A stretch of 64,000 bases of DNA, taken from assembly GCF_014898055.3 (NCBI RefSeq), contig NW_026555331.1:113209194-113273193 (forward strand). The letters run 5' to 3'. Made by a program: the position numbers and the translations under genes. Shown in pieces: positions 1 to 12,624 of this stretch. Source of the DNA: Talpa occidentalis (Eukaryota; Chordata; Mammalia; Eulipotyphla; Talpidae). How positions within the stretch are numbered: position 1 is the stretch's first letter; every line of letters begins with the position of its first letter. The notes beneath the pieces were generated by a model. The model was given only the letters and a program-made list of their open reading frames with translations. It was not told the DNA's origin and made no database searches.

Positions 1-677
1 TAAGAATTATATAACATTGTCAGTCTGTCAACCATTTGAAATGTTAAGACATATAAGGAAGCTGTTGTATCCTTAAATTGACCTATTACTAAAAAGATCA
101 GCCTATAGTATTTGCTAAAGACTTGTTTTTTCTGTAAATGCTCCTATTTTGATTTGTTACATATCAAAAAGAGGTAAAGTTTTTTTTTTTTTTTTTTTTT
201 AAAGCAGTATCTAAGTGTCCTCATTAATTCAAGGTGTGAGGTTCCCTGGAAAGAAATGCAATTATACCCTGGAGGCAGCCAGATTTCTGAGCCTTAAAGT
301 TGCCACTTTGGATGTTTTAGCTATTTTCTTCTGTTTATTTCAGATTTCACTCACACAGAGAATCCATCTGTATATATACCAACGTCTAAATATTTAACCA
401 GGATTTTAATTTACTATGGGGGAAATGAAAAACTCTTTGTAAGCAGGTTTAGTTTATGATTACTTTTACTTTTGTTTACATTTACTTGGTGTTCAGAAAA
501 TTTCTTCAATTTAAAGATCAAGACTACAAGACTAAACTCTAAAAATAAAACAATAACCTTAGCAAAGCAAATATTCCTATTACTACTATACATCTTGGAA
601 TAAAAAATAATTCTTATCCTTGGTGATGTACAAACTGCCATTTTTGGCTGAGTCCCATTATGATATAGTCCTAATTT
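1..677. other. Unassigned AT-rich sequence with a poly-T run
   Basis: No gene or recognisable repeat is seen. The one landmark is a run of about 22 T at 180-201, which could be the A-tail of an unrecognised minus-strand retroelement or simply a homopolymer. The small open frames at 215-397 and 414-641 show no domain and look like chance frames. Confidence 0.5.
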
Positions 678-786
678 CTTTTTTTTTTATTTTTGCATAG
701 AAGAACTGGAGTGTACACCAGAGGTGTGAGGTTGAGATGATTCACCAGAGACAGAGTAGGGAGCAGAACAAGCAGATTTACTGAAA
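678..786 (-). mobile_element. 5'-truncated tRNA-derived SINE (subfamily A)
   Basis: On the plus strand a T-rich tail is followed by the reverse complement of the SINE 3' half: GCATAGAAGAACTGG, the CACCAGAGACAGAG block and CTGAAA. It then switches abruptly to ancient L1 sequence. The tRNA-like head and about half of the body are missing, so the copy is 5'-truncated. No target-site duplication (TSD) was resolved. Confidence 0.85.
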
Positions 787-3700
787 CATATTTTCTGTGG
801 CTTTTTCACTCAGTATAATTATTTTAATATGCTCAAATGTTGTTGCACATATCAATGGAGTGTTACTTTTTATTGTTGAGTAATATTACATCATATGGAT
901 ATACCATAATTTGTTTACCTATTCACCTGGTGATGGACATTTACCCATAAAGAAGTCATGAACATTTGGTCCAAGTTTTTGTGTGAATGTGTGCTTTAAC
1001 CTTTCCTCCTGAGTAAACACCCAGAGTAAAATTTCTGAGTGATGTGGTAGATGAATATATACATTTTTAAGAAGCTGTAAGAGAGTTTTCTAAAACACTT
1101 TTCAGTGTATGGACATCCAGTTCCTTCAGAACTGTCAAGGAACAGTTCTTGATAAAAATTAGTCTTCATTTCAGTCATTCTAATAGGTGCGTAGTATTAT
1201 ACCATCTGGGCTTCAGTTGATTTCCATAGTCACTAATGATAAGCATTTTTTTTCATGTACTCTTCTGTTCTTATATATCTGTCTAGACTACAGGTAAATG
1301 GATCTTTAAGAATCAGATATTACTTTCTATCAAAAAAAAAGTCATGCTCTGATTTTGCTTGGGATGCTGCTAAATCTATAGATCATATTTGAGTTAATAG
1401 GCATTACAGGACTTGAACTTCCAATTTTCTGAATATACTGTATCTCCTCATTTGTTCAGATTTTCTTTAATTTCTCTTAACAGTGTTTTATAGTTTTAGT
1501 GTACAGACTTTCCACTTTGTCAGATTTGTCCTCACGTTTTTCTTATTTTTGATGCTACTAATTTTTCAAATAGTTTCCAATTTTACAAGGCTGATACACT
1601 TTATATTTGTATATTGATCTTTTCAAATTCACTTGAAAAGTGAATTTTTACTCTATTCTGCTTTGTTTTTGCAGATTCCATAGTATTTTCCACATGATTA
1701 GGACATCTGCTAGTATGGACAGTTTTACTTTTTCCTTAGCTTTTGATTATCTTTATTGCCCAAGAGTAGGGTCAGTGTGCATCCTTGTTCTATTCATAAT
1801 CTTAGAAGTGAAGATTTTATTCTTCAACATGAGTCTGATGTAAGCATTAGGTTTATTGTATATAACTTCATCACTTTAAGGAAGTTTCTTCTGCTCCTAG
1901 TTCAACGAGAGTTTTCCAGAACTCTGTAGACTGTCAAAGCTTTCTTTTCATTTACTGTGATGATCACATGGATTTCCTTTTCATACTATTAATATGGTAA
2001 GTTACATTGATTACTTTTCAAATATTAAACCAACTTTTCATTCCTGGGATATATAGCAATTGGTCATGGTGTATTACGCTTTTTAATTTTTTTTGTTAAA
2101 ATTTTGTTGAGGAATTTTGCATTGACAGTTATGAGGGATATTGGCATGGAATGAGCGTAATAACAGATAGTAGAATGAGTTGGACATTATTTCCTCTTTA
2201 ATTTTAGAATTGGTACTTTTTTCTCAGATATTGTGCTTTCACTTAAGCTAACTTAAAACCCAGCCTTCTGACTTTTAAGGTTTCTTTGTGGGAAGATTTA
2301 AACAACAGATTAAAATACTTTAATTTATATGGGATATTTTAATTATTGATATGTTCTTGACTGATTTTTTTTGAGATTTGATTTTTTCAAAGAATTTTTC
2401 TCATTTCATATAATTTGTCAAATGTGTTGACATAGTTGTTCATAATATTTCCCGATTTCCTTGTAATAAGATTTGTAAAATCTTTAGTGATATGTCATTC
2501 CTGACATTGGGCATTTGTGTCTTCTGTTTTTTGTATTTAATTTTACTAGGCATTTATGTATTTTGTTATTTATAATAAACATCTTTGACTTAGTTAAATA
2601 TTCCTACTCTTGTTTTCTATTTTCTTGATTTCCACCTTGATCTTCATTTTTACTCTCTTCTGCATATTTTGAGGGTTTCTTTGCTTTTTCCAGTTTCTTA
2701 AGTTGGAAATGAGACTGTTGCTTTGAGACTTTTTTATTATTTGTGCATTTATTACTACACTTTCTGGTTTTTTTGTAGAAACACACTATAAATTTTGGTG
2801 GATTGTTTTTTCATTTTCATTCAGTTCAAAATACTTTCTAATTTTCTCTCTCCTTATTTGACTCATGAATTATTCAGACCTGTCGCACTCAACCAATAAT
2901 TTGGAGATTTTCCAGAGTTCTTCCTGTTATTGATTTGAAATTTAATTCCTTTGTGGTCAGAGAACACTGCATGACTTGTATCCTTTTAAGTTTATTGAGA
3001 ATCATCTTATGGCCCGGAATATATTGATGTATGATGTTCCTTTTGTGCCAAAAAAAGAGAATATATTCTGCTGTTGTTTGGTGGAATAGTCTATAAATAT
3101 TCATTGGATGAAACTAGTCAAGTAATATTCCAGTCTTCTGTATCTTTACTGATTGTCTAACTTAAACAATTTTTGAGAGTGAAGTATTGAAATCTCCTGT
3201 TTTATGTATGCACATTGTAACTCTACTTCATGGATGTTTAAGCTATGCTATTCAGTGTATAAATATTTATAGGTTTGTTATGTTCTCTTGTTGATTGATA
3301 CTTTTATCATTATAAACAATCACCTTATGTAAATCTTACATTTACTTGTGTGGTTATTGTTGTCTGTTACTCTTGATTCATTTTGTTCCTTTTATATTTC
3401 TCCCTTGACTATACTAAAATAATCATATTCAATCTTTCCTCCAGTATCCTGTGCATAAGAATGGATTAATAAAATGCTTTTATGTTGTCATCTATTAATT
3501 CCATCTTTAGTTTCTTGGTCAATTTCAAATAATTGTTCATTCTTCTCATTATTGGTTATATTTTTCTATTTCTTTGTATGCCTGTTTATTTTTTATTGGC
3601 TTCCAGGACTAGTGAAATTTACCTTTTTGAGTATTTTGTATTTCTAAAAAATTTTCTTAAATTTTATTCAATAATTTAGTTATTCAGAAACAGGTTAATC

Positions 3701-4270
3701 TCTGAGTCTTTTTTAAAGCTTTGCTAGGTGAGACCATAGAAACATTCAGTCTACAATTTTTTTCTACACTGCAGAAACAAGACCTTGTTAGTATTACTTG
3801 CCCTGTGCATGATGAGATTTTCCACTCTAATTGTTGGGGGTAGGCAGTATTCCCAGCCCTGCAGGAGGTCTAAGCTCTGTTTCCTGTAATCTTGTCACGT
3901 GCTTCCCTGCACCCTGCAGTCTACTCATACACTGATCAGCAGTTAAATAAGGGATCCTCTGCACATCCTTCGGATTTTCTTTTTAGTTCTCTCCTCTCCA
4001 TTACTTTGTTCTGTAAACTCTATATTCATTGGCTTTCCTGGACTCTCAGCTCTGTCTCTTATTAAGGACATCACCAGGCGCTGTCTGAGTTTTCTTGGAG
4101 TTGCTACATGCAAACTTTATCCTAGCAGTAACCAGAACACTTAGGAGATTCATCTCTGTCCCAATTGCTTTATGTCTGATGTTTTGTAAGCTTCTGTTTC
4201 ATGTATTTTGCCTAGTTTTTTAGGTGTTTCAGGTAGGGTATATCTGGTCACTGCATCTTGGCTAGAAGCA
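787..4270 (-). mobile_element. Ancient LINE-1 (L1M-type), antisense, decayed
   Basis: The plus strand reads as the reverse complement of an old L1 open reading frame 2. The most recognisable part is 1950-2160, where the antisense of the reverse transcriptase domain runs through phrases such as GATTTCCTTTTCATACTATT and TTTTGTTGAGGAATTTTGCA. The 787-1200 part resembles the antisense of the ORF2 3' end, and 3830-4270 is a slightly GC-richer terminal block. All frames are broken by stops and indels. The divergence is consistent with an insertion older than the SINEs around it. Subfamily was not determined. Confidence 0.75.
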
Positions 4271-4801
4271 AAGGTCTAACTCTTTTTAATGGCTACAAAT
4301 ATTCCACTATCTTACTAATATCAAAATGTATTTAACTAGACACTGAGGAAGGACATTGTTTTTATAGTGTTTTAAAATTAAAATCTGATAAAGTGATAAC
4401 TATTTGTCAGTATTATTTAAACTCATAAACTGTATCCCCCAAATTTCTCAATGATGTTTAATTTGAAAACTTACACATTAGATCTAAAAAAAAATTGAAG
4501 AGTGACATTTCAGAAGTTTTAGTAAGATCAGTGTTATTATTTTCTGAAAATTCTATCAAAGTTTCAAAACATTACAAAGTTATGACTGATAAGGATATTT
4601 TACTCTAAGTTGAAGTTGTAGGAGATTATAATAAATAGAAAGAAAAAGAATGTAAATACCAGATTTTGCTGGATAGCTTAAACAGCTTAATCATTCAACA
4701 ATATTTGATTGCATTTCAGCTGTTTGAAGGTATTTATATTCCTGATAGTATTTGTTGGACAAAAATATATAATGTGAATTTACTGATTTGTCTTTATTAC
4801 A
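4271..4801. other. Unassigned AT-rich sequence
   Basis: Nothing recognisable is seen between the ancient L1 and the target-site duplication of the younger L1. Confidence 0.5.
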
Positions 4802-5064
4802 TTTTATAGTTTATTTATTTATTTTGGTGGATATATGAATGTTTACTGTATTTTTAAAATATTTTTTACATCATTTTTCATTTTTGCACAATATATGCAT
4901 TTTCATCTTGGTTATATTCCCCATATAATTCCCATCCCCCTGATTTTGACCCTAATCCCTCCTATGCACCCCCCCATAGTGTGTCTCTGGTTTATAGTTG
5001 CTTGTTGATTTTGATTTTTACTTTATTATAATTAGTCTTTTTCCTGGTCCCTTATTTAGGTTTT

Positions 5065-6887
5065 CTAAATTCCTGCTATGAGTGAGACCATCCAATATTT
5101 TTCTTTTTCTTTCTGGTTTATTTCGCTGAGCATGATCCCTTCCAGCTCCATCCATGTTGCTGCAAATTGCATGAGTTTATCTTTTTTGATTGCTGAGTAA
5201 TATTCCATTGTGTATGTATTCCACATCTTCTTGATCCAGTCATCTATTTTTGGGCATTTGGGTTGTTTCCTTAGCTTAGCTATTGTAAATAGTGCTGCTA
5301 TAAACATAGGGGTGCAGGTGCCCTTTTGAATTAATGATTCTGTGTCCTTTGGGTAAATACCTAGGAGTGGAGTTGCTGGATCATATGGAAGCTCCGTCTT
5401 TAGCAGGCTGAGGAATCTCCACACAGCTTTCCATAGTGGTTGGACCAGTTTGCATTCCCACCAGCAGTGCAGGAGGGTTCGTTTTTCTCCGCATCCTCGC
5501 CAACATTTGCTGTTGCTAGTTTTTTAAAAATGTGCCGTTCTCACTGATGTAAGATGATATCTCATTGTAGTTTTGATTTGCATTTCCCTGGTTATAGTGA
5601 TGCTGAACATTTTTTCATATGCATGTTGGCCTTTCACATTTCCTCTTTGGAGAAGTTCCATTTTAGCTCTTCTGCCCATTTTTTGACTGGATTATTTACT
5701 TTGTATTTGTTGAAACTCTTCAGCTCTTTGTAGAGTTTTGTTATCAGTCCTTTATCATTAGTGTTGTGTGCAAAAATTTTCTCCCAGTTGGTGGGGTTTC
5801 TCTTTGTTTTGGTTACTGTCTCTTTTGCTGTATAGAAGCTCTTTAATTTGATGTAGTTCCAGCTGTTTATCTTTGCCTTTGCTGTCACTGCTTTGGGTGA
5901 TGAGTCTTTAAAGATGTTACTGAGGTGTATGTCATGTAGCGTTTCGCCTATATTTCCTTCTGTATATTTTATGGTTTCAGGTCTTATGTCTAGTTCTTTA
6001 ATCCATTTTGAGTTGGTTTTTGTGCATGGTGTGAGGTAGTAGGCAACTTCATTCTTTTGCATGTAGCCACCCAGTTTTCCCAGCACCATTTATTGAACAA
6101 ACTTTCTTTGGTCCATTGCATATTCTTTGCTCCTTTGTCAAAGACTAGTTGACTATAAATCTGTGGGTTTATTTCTGGATTTTCTGTTCATTTCCATTGA
6201 TCTATGTGTCTGTTCTTGTTCCAGTGCCATGCAGTTTTGATCATTATGGCTTTGTAGTATAGTTTGAAATCTGGGAGTGTGATGCCTCCATTCCCTTCTT
6301 TTCTTTTTTTTTTTTTTCAGGAGAGCTTTGGCTATGTGGGGTTTTTGGTGGCTCCATATGAATTTCATCAAAATTTGTTCTATTTCTTTGAAGAAGGTCA
6401 TTTAAATTTTTATTAGAATAACATTGAATCTGTAAATTGCTTTTGGTAGGATGGCCATTTTGATAATGTTAATTCTTCCAATCCATGAGCAGGGGAAGTC
6501 TCTCCATTTCTTTGTGTCTTCTGTTTCTTTTAACAGTGTTTTGTAGTTTTCTTTGTATAGGTCCTTTACCTCTTTTGTTAGGTTTATTCCCAAATATTTT
6601 ATTTTTTTTTTTGTTTCAATAATAAAAGGGATAGTTTTTTTGATTTCTTCTTCTTCAGATTTATTGTTTGTGTATAGGAAGGCTACTGATTTTTATGTCT
6701 TGATTTTGTATCCTGCCACTTTCCTAAACTGATTGATTAGTTTAATTCGTTTTTCTGTGGAGTTTTTGGGGTTCTCTATGTATATTATAATATCATCTGC
6801 AAATAGTGATAGTTTGACTTCTTCCTTCCCTATTTGGATTCCTTGTATGTCTTTCTCTTGTCTTACTGCTCTGGCTAGGACTTCCCA
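5065..6887 (-). pseudogene. L1 ORF2 fragment (reverse transcriptase palm to C-terminus)
   Basis: Successive minus-strand frames give ORF2-like protein: [14 protein letters not shown] (6693-6887, the FADD form of the reverse transcriptase catalytic box), [20 protein letters not shown] (6402-6593), a middle portion (5634-6089) and the C-terminal part with MWNTYTMEYYSAIKKDKLMQ (5065-5424). These are normally one continuous ORF2, here split by frameshifts and an A-run. The endonuclease domain and N-terminal reverse transcriptase are absent. ORF2 copies L1 RNA at nicked target DNA; this copy cannot encode a working protein. Confidence 0.85.
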
Positions 6888-7363
6888 AAGTCTTTCTTCA
6901 TTCTTTTTCATTCACACTTCTCTTTCCTTTTCTGTTTTGGTTCTTTTTATTTCTGTGTATTTAGGAGTACTTATTTGTTCTTCCATTTCATCTATTCTGC
7001 TTTAACTGCTTGCCCAGAGTTCTTTAGCTCCTCCATTAATCCTCTGATCTCCTGCATTTCTTTCACTTCCCTCTTTAGGGACTCAATTTCATTCTTTTGA
7101 TAATTGATTATTTTTTCCTTATCATTGTTTTCCTTTATGACTTCTGTCAGTTTTTTAGTCATGGCAATTTTAAATTCTCTTTCTGGAAGGCTCATAAGTT
7201 CTTCCAAGTCACTGTTGTTGCATTCTAGTGGGTGATTTTCTTTTTGTGGTGTATCTTTTCCCTGAGGACTTGCTTGGTTGCTTGTAGTTTTTCTTCTCCC
7301 TGCTGCTTGTTTTCTAATTTGTCCTATGCGTTGGGACACTGTGTTGCTGCTACTGGCCGGCAT
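6888..7363 (-). pseudogene. L1 ORF1 N-terminal fragment (coiled-coil region)
   Basis: The minus-strand frame beginning at the ATG near 7363 reads MPASSSNTVSQRIGQIRK and continues into a charged heptad-like stretch (EKIINYQKNEIESLKREVKE) typical of the L1 ORF1p coiled coil. A frame shift occurs near 6992, after which RIDEMEEQIS follows in another frame, then a stop and MKKNEERL (6911-6888). The RNA-binding RRM and C-terminal domain are missing. I prefer the start near 7363 to the upstream ATG at 7408 because L1 ORF1 usually begins close to the coiled coil and the intervening residues are not ORF1-like. Confidence 0.75.
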
Positions 7364-7399
7364 CTTTTTGTTGTGTTCTTTCTGGGATGTCAGAAACTG

Positions 7400-8018
7400 A
7401 TGGTCCAATCAAGTCAAATACTGTTATGCCAGAAGTCCAGTAGGGCAGTGGTATTATGAATATGTTAATGGTCGCTGTCACAGAATATCTCCTCCTGTAT
7501 TTGTTTAATTCCAAAGGTGTGTCTTGAGGTCCCACAGACTGCCCTGGAGGTGGAGTGGCTGGATTGCCCACTGGCCTCCAAATCACTGGATCCCCCTTTG
7601 GGCTCTGACTCCCTGCTAGGCAGGGCCTGGCTTGTGGGGGCCTTCAGCTCACCTCTGGCTGTGAGGGCAGTCCTTTCCCAATTCCACACAGTCCAGGTGA
7701 GTTCTAGAGGCAAAGATCCCTATTCTAAAGTGGCAAGTCAGTAAGGCACTTCCCTGTGTCCATGGTCTGCCCTGGCTGTGGCTGGATCCCCCTCTGGCCT
7801 CTGACTTGACTGGTGGCCAGACAGGGCCTGGCATGTGGGGGCTTTTCAGCTCATCTCTGTCTGTGGGGGAAGCCTTTTCCCAGTTCCAAAGAGTCTCAGT
7901 GGTGCCAGATGCAAAGGCAAAGATCCCTATTCTAAAATGGTGAGTCAGGAGGGCACTTTCCTGCACCCACTGTCTGCCCTGGTGGTGGCTGGATCCCCCA
8001 CTGGGCTCTGACTCTACG
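7400..8018 (-). promoter_or_regulatory. L1 5' UTR with tandem promoter monomers
   Basis: This is GC-richer than its surroundings and internally repetitive. The marker GGATCCCCC recurs at 7588, 7784 and 7991 (spacing 196 and 207 bp). AGATCCCTATTCTAAA recurs at 7714 and 7921 (207 bp). CTGCCCTGG recurs in each unit. Tandem 5' monomers act as the internal Pol II promoter in mouse-type L1s; a promoter role here is by analogy. Confidence 0.75.
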
Positions 8019-8145
8019 TTTTATAGTTTAAATCAGACTCTGAATGTTTCATATATTTTTATTGTTTTAAATTTTCTTTTTACACAAATGAAAGGTACTT
8101 TAAAGGTATTTTAAATAAAAGCATGTTTAACAACCTAACATTTTC

Positions 8146-8416
8146 TTTTTTAAAAAATATATTTATTTATATATGCATAAAAGAACTGAGACACAGGCCA
8201 GATGTAGGAGGGTTGAGAGGAATCACCAGACAGAGTGGGAAGCAGAATAGGTAGAGTGACTGAAATACACTGCTGAGGGGAGCGGCAGATGAGACAGGAG
8301 AGGTCTGCTGTGCCATGTGGGTCACCTCCATGGCCAGGGATTGAACTCGTGCTGCAGTAGCTGCAGATTGCTTCCTAGTGCTGATGCTCAACCGCTTGTG
8401 CCACCCGGGAGGCCCC
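8146..8416 (-). mobile_element. Full-length SINE (subfamily A) with TSD
   Basis: Complete reverse-complement SINE, from a T-rich tail with TTTATTTATATATGCATA to a head ending GCCACCCGGGAGGCCC. It is flanked by CAACCTAACATTTTC (8131-8145) and CAACTTAACATTTTC (8417-8431), a 15-bp TSD with one mismatch. It inserted just beyond the 5' end of the young L1. Long open frames across it are artefacts of its GC-rich body. Confidence 0.93.
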
Positions 8417-8431
8417 CAACTTAACATTTTC

Positions 8432-9385
8432 ATTACTGAATTTCTTTTGTTCATAAGTGTAGTGGTTACCTCTAATAATAAATATTCATTCTACAGCAGT
8501 ATTTGACACTGGAATTTAACCTAAACAAGCTGCTTAATGAATTTGGAGAAACAGTTTTGCTTTTCTTATTTCCTCACATATTTTTATTCCTCAGGAAATC
8601 TAGTAAGAGATGTTAACATAAATAAACACCATGTTTGAGGTCCTGATGTTTTTCATAAGGACATTCAGAGTAGGAAGAACTGTTTCTCCTATTGTGTTGA
8701 CAAGGAAGTTAGAAAAATAGCAAATGCAAATAATTATTCAGTGTTCTTATACCTATACTTATGGCTTCAGATGTGCACTTTTTTACTAGAAATATTAATA
8801 ACGCTGTCCTCCCAGAATGGGACAGTGTCTTCCATACAATATTTTTATCACCAATATTTCTTTTTTTGAGAAATTTTGGAATCAAGTGCTAGCAAAAATT
8901 TTTTTTTTGTTGTTTAAAGAGATCCATTTTAATGACTATGCATTTCTTTCTCTAGAAGAACACTTCAAGATTTAAAAAGGTGAAAATAGATGAAGGGCAG
9001 TGCTGCTGTGACTCACACTGTATGAATGAAAACTATTTCACAGTTGTGAGCATCTGAATGAATAAATAAGCTAGAGGATTTAGTAAATTGTCATATTAGC
9101 CATGTGTTCCAGGCATAAAGCACTGATTATGGACAGTATGACTCAAAACAGCATACCTGGCAAATAATGTGCAAGCCAGGGGCAGGTCATGATTTTGTAC
9201 AACCAGAAGTCTATTTGGTTGGGAAAGGGGACTTCTTCGAACTATATATACAATTAAAAACACAAAATTTGTTTTAAAAAGGGTATTAAGAATGAGTAGA
9301 ATATCATTTAAGAAGTTGACATTAAGCACACAAAATGCAGAAATTAATGTTTGTTTTTGTAATTTACTTTTTGACATACTTCTAA
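8432..9385. other. Unassigned sequence
   Basis: No gene, RNA or repeat was recognised. Composition is AT-rich, with a T-run near 8900. Confidence 0.5.
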
Positions 9386-9845
9386 TATCCTACTCCCTTT
9401 CTGTTTTGGCTACCTACATTTTATCGGTTTCTTTTTTCCCCATATGGCTATTGAATTGTTCCAGCACACTCACTAGAAGAGATTTTCTTTTCTGTTTAAA
9501 TTTCTCCCATGTCTGTGTCAAAAACCATTTGCATATAAGTGTGGGGTATATTTTTGAACACTGTATTCTATCCCATTGATCTGTTTGTCTCTTTCTCCAC
9601 AACCATCCTGTGATGATTGCTGCAGCTTTATAGAACTCTCCGGTACCAGAGGCTAGGTCTCCCAACTTAGTCATCTTTTTCAAGATACTTTTAGCTATCC
9701 TAACCCTTGTTGCTTTGATTTTTTTAGTGCTCCTTACCTTCCTTCTAAAACCCATTTTCTATCTGATAACATTTTCCTTTAGCCTGTAGAAATTCTTCTA
9801 ATGTTTATTGGAGTGGAGATAAATTCTTTCAAATTATCACTTTCC
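9386..9845 (-). mobile_element. Ancient L1 ORF2 fragment, antisense
   Basis: The plus strand carries the reverse complement of the ORF2 segment around CCCATTGATCTGTTTGTCT and GCTGCAGCTTTATAGAACT, a region familiar in old L1M elements. The minus-strand frame at 9414-9755 is a partly open relic. The copy is heavily diverged, with no intact ends. Confidence 0.7.
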
Positions 9846-11906
9846 AAAAATGACTTTATGGATTATATTATTTATGAATGAAATTAACAAAAATATAAAT
9901 GTCTAATCTCGGTAGACTTTTTGCAAAAGTTTCAAGAAGTAAAAAACTATAGAACTATATAAAACTAAATCAAATTTTTAAAAGTTTTCTACTTAAGTAT
10001 TAATATTACTTTATATAAGCAATCAAATATCAAATGTGTGTAAAGATATATCTACAAGTATGCACTGTGGCTTTATTTTTAATAGCAAAAAATAGAAATA
10101 ATCTCAGTTATTAAATAAATGACATATATCCACATGATGAAATAAAATTTAACTACTAAAATTTATGTTGTAATATATATTGCTGGGGTTGAGAAAATGC
10201 AAAAATTGTATGTGTAATATGAAATAACTTTAAAAATTGATGTTATGTTTTTATCTGCATAAAAAGTAACATATAAAATTTTAGCAGTGGTGATTTTTTT
10301 CTTTTGTGCTTTTTTGTTAGCCAACTTTCTGCCCTGACCATATAGGTTGCTGTACTATAATATTTATTCAAGGAGTATTACCAAAAAAAGCCAATTATAT
10401 ATGGTAGTGTCATTAAATATTACAGCTCTAATAAAAGGCTTTTATTTTGCAGATATATCCATATATCTATCTATATCTATAAATATCTAGATATATAGAT
10501 ATCAGGCTATCTTTGAAGATTTCTGAAATGTTTTAAAGGTACCCTTTTCCTGTTTTCTAGAATGTGTTACAATTCTTTAACTAGAGAAGAACTAGGTACT
10601 GGAGAGTGTTAGCCTGGTGACTTAAATGAATTATTTGGCTCGAGGCTAGTTGATCTTTCAGGCAAATTGTTATGAATAAAAGAATGTGTTCCACATAACA
10701 CTTCAATTTCTATTTTTATATATGCATACATGCATTACTTCAAGAAGGGATGTGCTACAGTGCATTTTAAGGTATACTGTAGTATTATGGAGAAGTGGAA
10801 TTTAAAACCTGACAATAGGTTAATTACCAAATCATTCTCGTAGCAAAAAGTTCAGAGACATTTTATGGTAGCTTATTTTACCTTAATATATTTTGATACT
10901 TTGGAATACTATTAAGATATTACTTTGTACTTACTGACTGTGGTTAGAAAGAGGTATATATAACCTACTCACTATTTACTGATATTACTTTAGAAACAAA
11001 TCAGAAAGATTTATGTTAGGTCTGGAAATGAATTGATAGAAAAGCAAATATGATGAGTTTATGAGAATAGAAATTTTATATTCTTCCACTTCATATTTTG
11101 TGTTCACTGCTTATGGCAAGAAATATTTTTAAAAAAATAACATTTTCAAGGAATATGTTCTCCTTTGGGAGAATCCCTTTTTTTCTTCATCAATCAATAA
11201 ATTGATGATGAAATATCCACTCTGAATTCTAGGACACTATAATAAGACTACATGATTAAAAAAAAAAAGATCTGTGAAACTCTCCAAGTGACAGTAATCA
11301 CATCAGGAAATAACAAAAAAAAAAAAAAAGGAAATTTTTCTTTAGTCCCTGATTAAAGCTTTTTCTAAGCTACTGCTTGCTTTCCATTTGTAGATACTTT
11401 GTCATATAAATGACGTATAAATATGTCAGATATAGTGTCATGACACTATATTTAAAATCTTGCTTGCTACAGGCTTAAAATTATAAACTATATGGACCTA
11501 CATCTAAAACTTAGCTTCACTAAGCTTTTCTGTACCACATCCTAACACACTGTAATTTCATTTTTATTTGTCTTTTGTCTGCATCCTTATATATTACTTT
11601 TGTTTAAAAACAATTGTTACATAAGTAACAAAACCAACAATTATAAAATTAACACAAAAATATTACCTTGTCTTTATGAATATCAGCTATTATCATGTAT
11701 ATTTATATTGTAATGACCCTGACTGATCAAGATGTTGAGGCAGAACACTGTAAGTAATCAAGCAATCACTTGTTTATGAAGATACTAATAAACAGACGTG
11801 TAAAGGACAGGTCAGAAAAAGACTTGGCTGTGCTGAGAGAAACTGCCTAAATTAAAATGAACAAGTAGTCCTGAAAAGTGGTATAAAAATAGGCACTAAA
11901 ATTGAG
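9846..11906. other. Unassigned AT-rich sequence with a TATC-rich low-complexity patch
   Basis: No gene was recognised. At 10451-10503 there is a TATC/TATA-rich low-complexity tract. Short A-runs occur near 11259 and 11320. Confidence 0.5.
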
Positions 11907-12095
11907 TCAATTTGAGAGGCTTATGTAGTCCATGCCCACAGTTCCAAAGCCCACTCCAGGTTTTGGGGAGAGGCCAGGGGACCCTTGCTCTGTGCTGTCC
12001 TTCCTTGCTGCCAGGGGACAGATTCCTGGAGCTCTCTGGCCTGGATCCTGCCTGCGCTGGGTTACCAGTCCCCTGAGCTTCTCTAAGAGGTTCAT
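11907..12095. other. GC-richer block of unknown origin
   Basis: About 190 bp of clearly GC-richer sequence sits in AT-rich DNA, with open frames on both strands (11907-12095 minus, 11932-12126 plus) and no domain I recognise. A TATA-like TATAAAAATAG lies just upstream at 11882-11892. It could be part of a solo LTR or a conserved non-coding element; neither is shown. Confidence 0.3.
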
Positions 12096-12624
12096 TAACT
12101 TCCCATTTTTTTTACTGCCAATCTAATTGAAGTGTATGTGTATATTTTTGTAATGTAGATTCCTCCCATTAATTTCATATTGTGTTTGATGCCTTTGATT
12201 GGAGCTGTAAATGAGACAACACTGTTTTGTGTAAGTTAGCATTCTAGGAATCCCAAATCTGATAAAAAGAGTTTCCTAATCAGAAAAATGTGGGTAATCA
12301 CTTCAGTCTTTTGGGGTAAAGTCATTATGAAGTTTAAATTAGGTAATTTAAATGAAAGCTATTACATTACCTGGAAGAGAATAACGTTCGAAAGATTTTT
12401 TCCTTCCGTTCCTTCTTTAGAGACAAAGGCAGCACATAAGCTTCATTTTCATTTAACTAATGCATTTTATATAAAGTGGAACTATTCTGAAACCATCCCT
12501 AGTAGATAACATAATGTCACTCATTGTTGATATTTTCAATTGAGCAACATAAATAAAATTTGAATAAAAATTATTTAAAATAACAGATTTAAAAAACATG
12601 TTTGGAATAAAAATTATTTAAAAT

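Larger units (their letters stand above)
4802..8030 (-). mobile_element. LINE-1 with intact TSD, internally deleted
   Basis: Minus-strand L1. The direct repeat TTTTATAGTTTA at 4802-4813 and 8019-8030 is a clear 12-bp TSD, so the element is 4814-8018. The tail is an (AAAT)n-rich stretch next to the left TSD. In sense order it has a 5' region with three tandem monomers (about 8018-7400), an ORF1 5' part, the C-terminal half of ORF2 from the reverse transcriptase palm onward, and a G-rich 3' UTR. At 3.2 kb it is about half the usual 6 to 7 kb, because of an internal deletion near 6888. It is the least decayed L1 in the window but still carries frameshifts and stops. Confidence 0.88.

Noticed and set aside
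11700..12140. Complete solo LTR around the TATA-like box
   Set aside because: No convincing TG...CA ends, polyadenylation signal or flanking short duplication could be fixed by eye.
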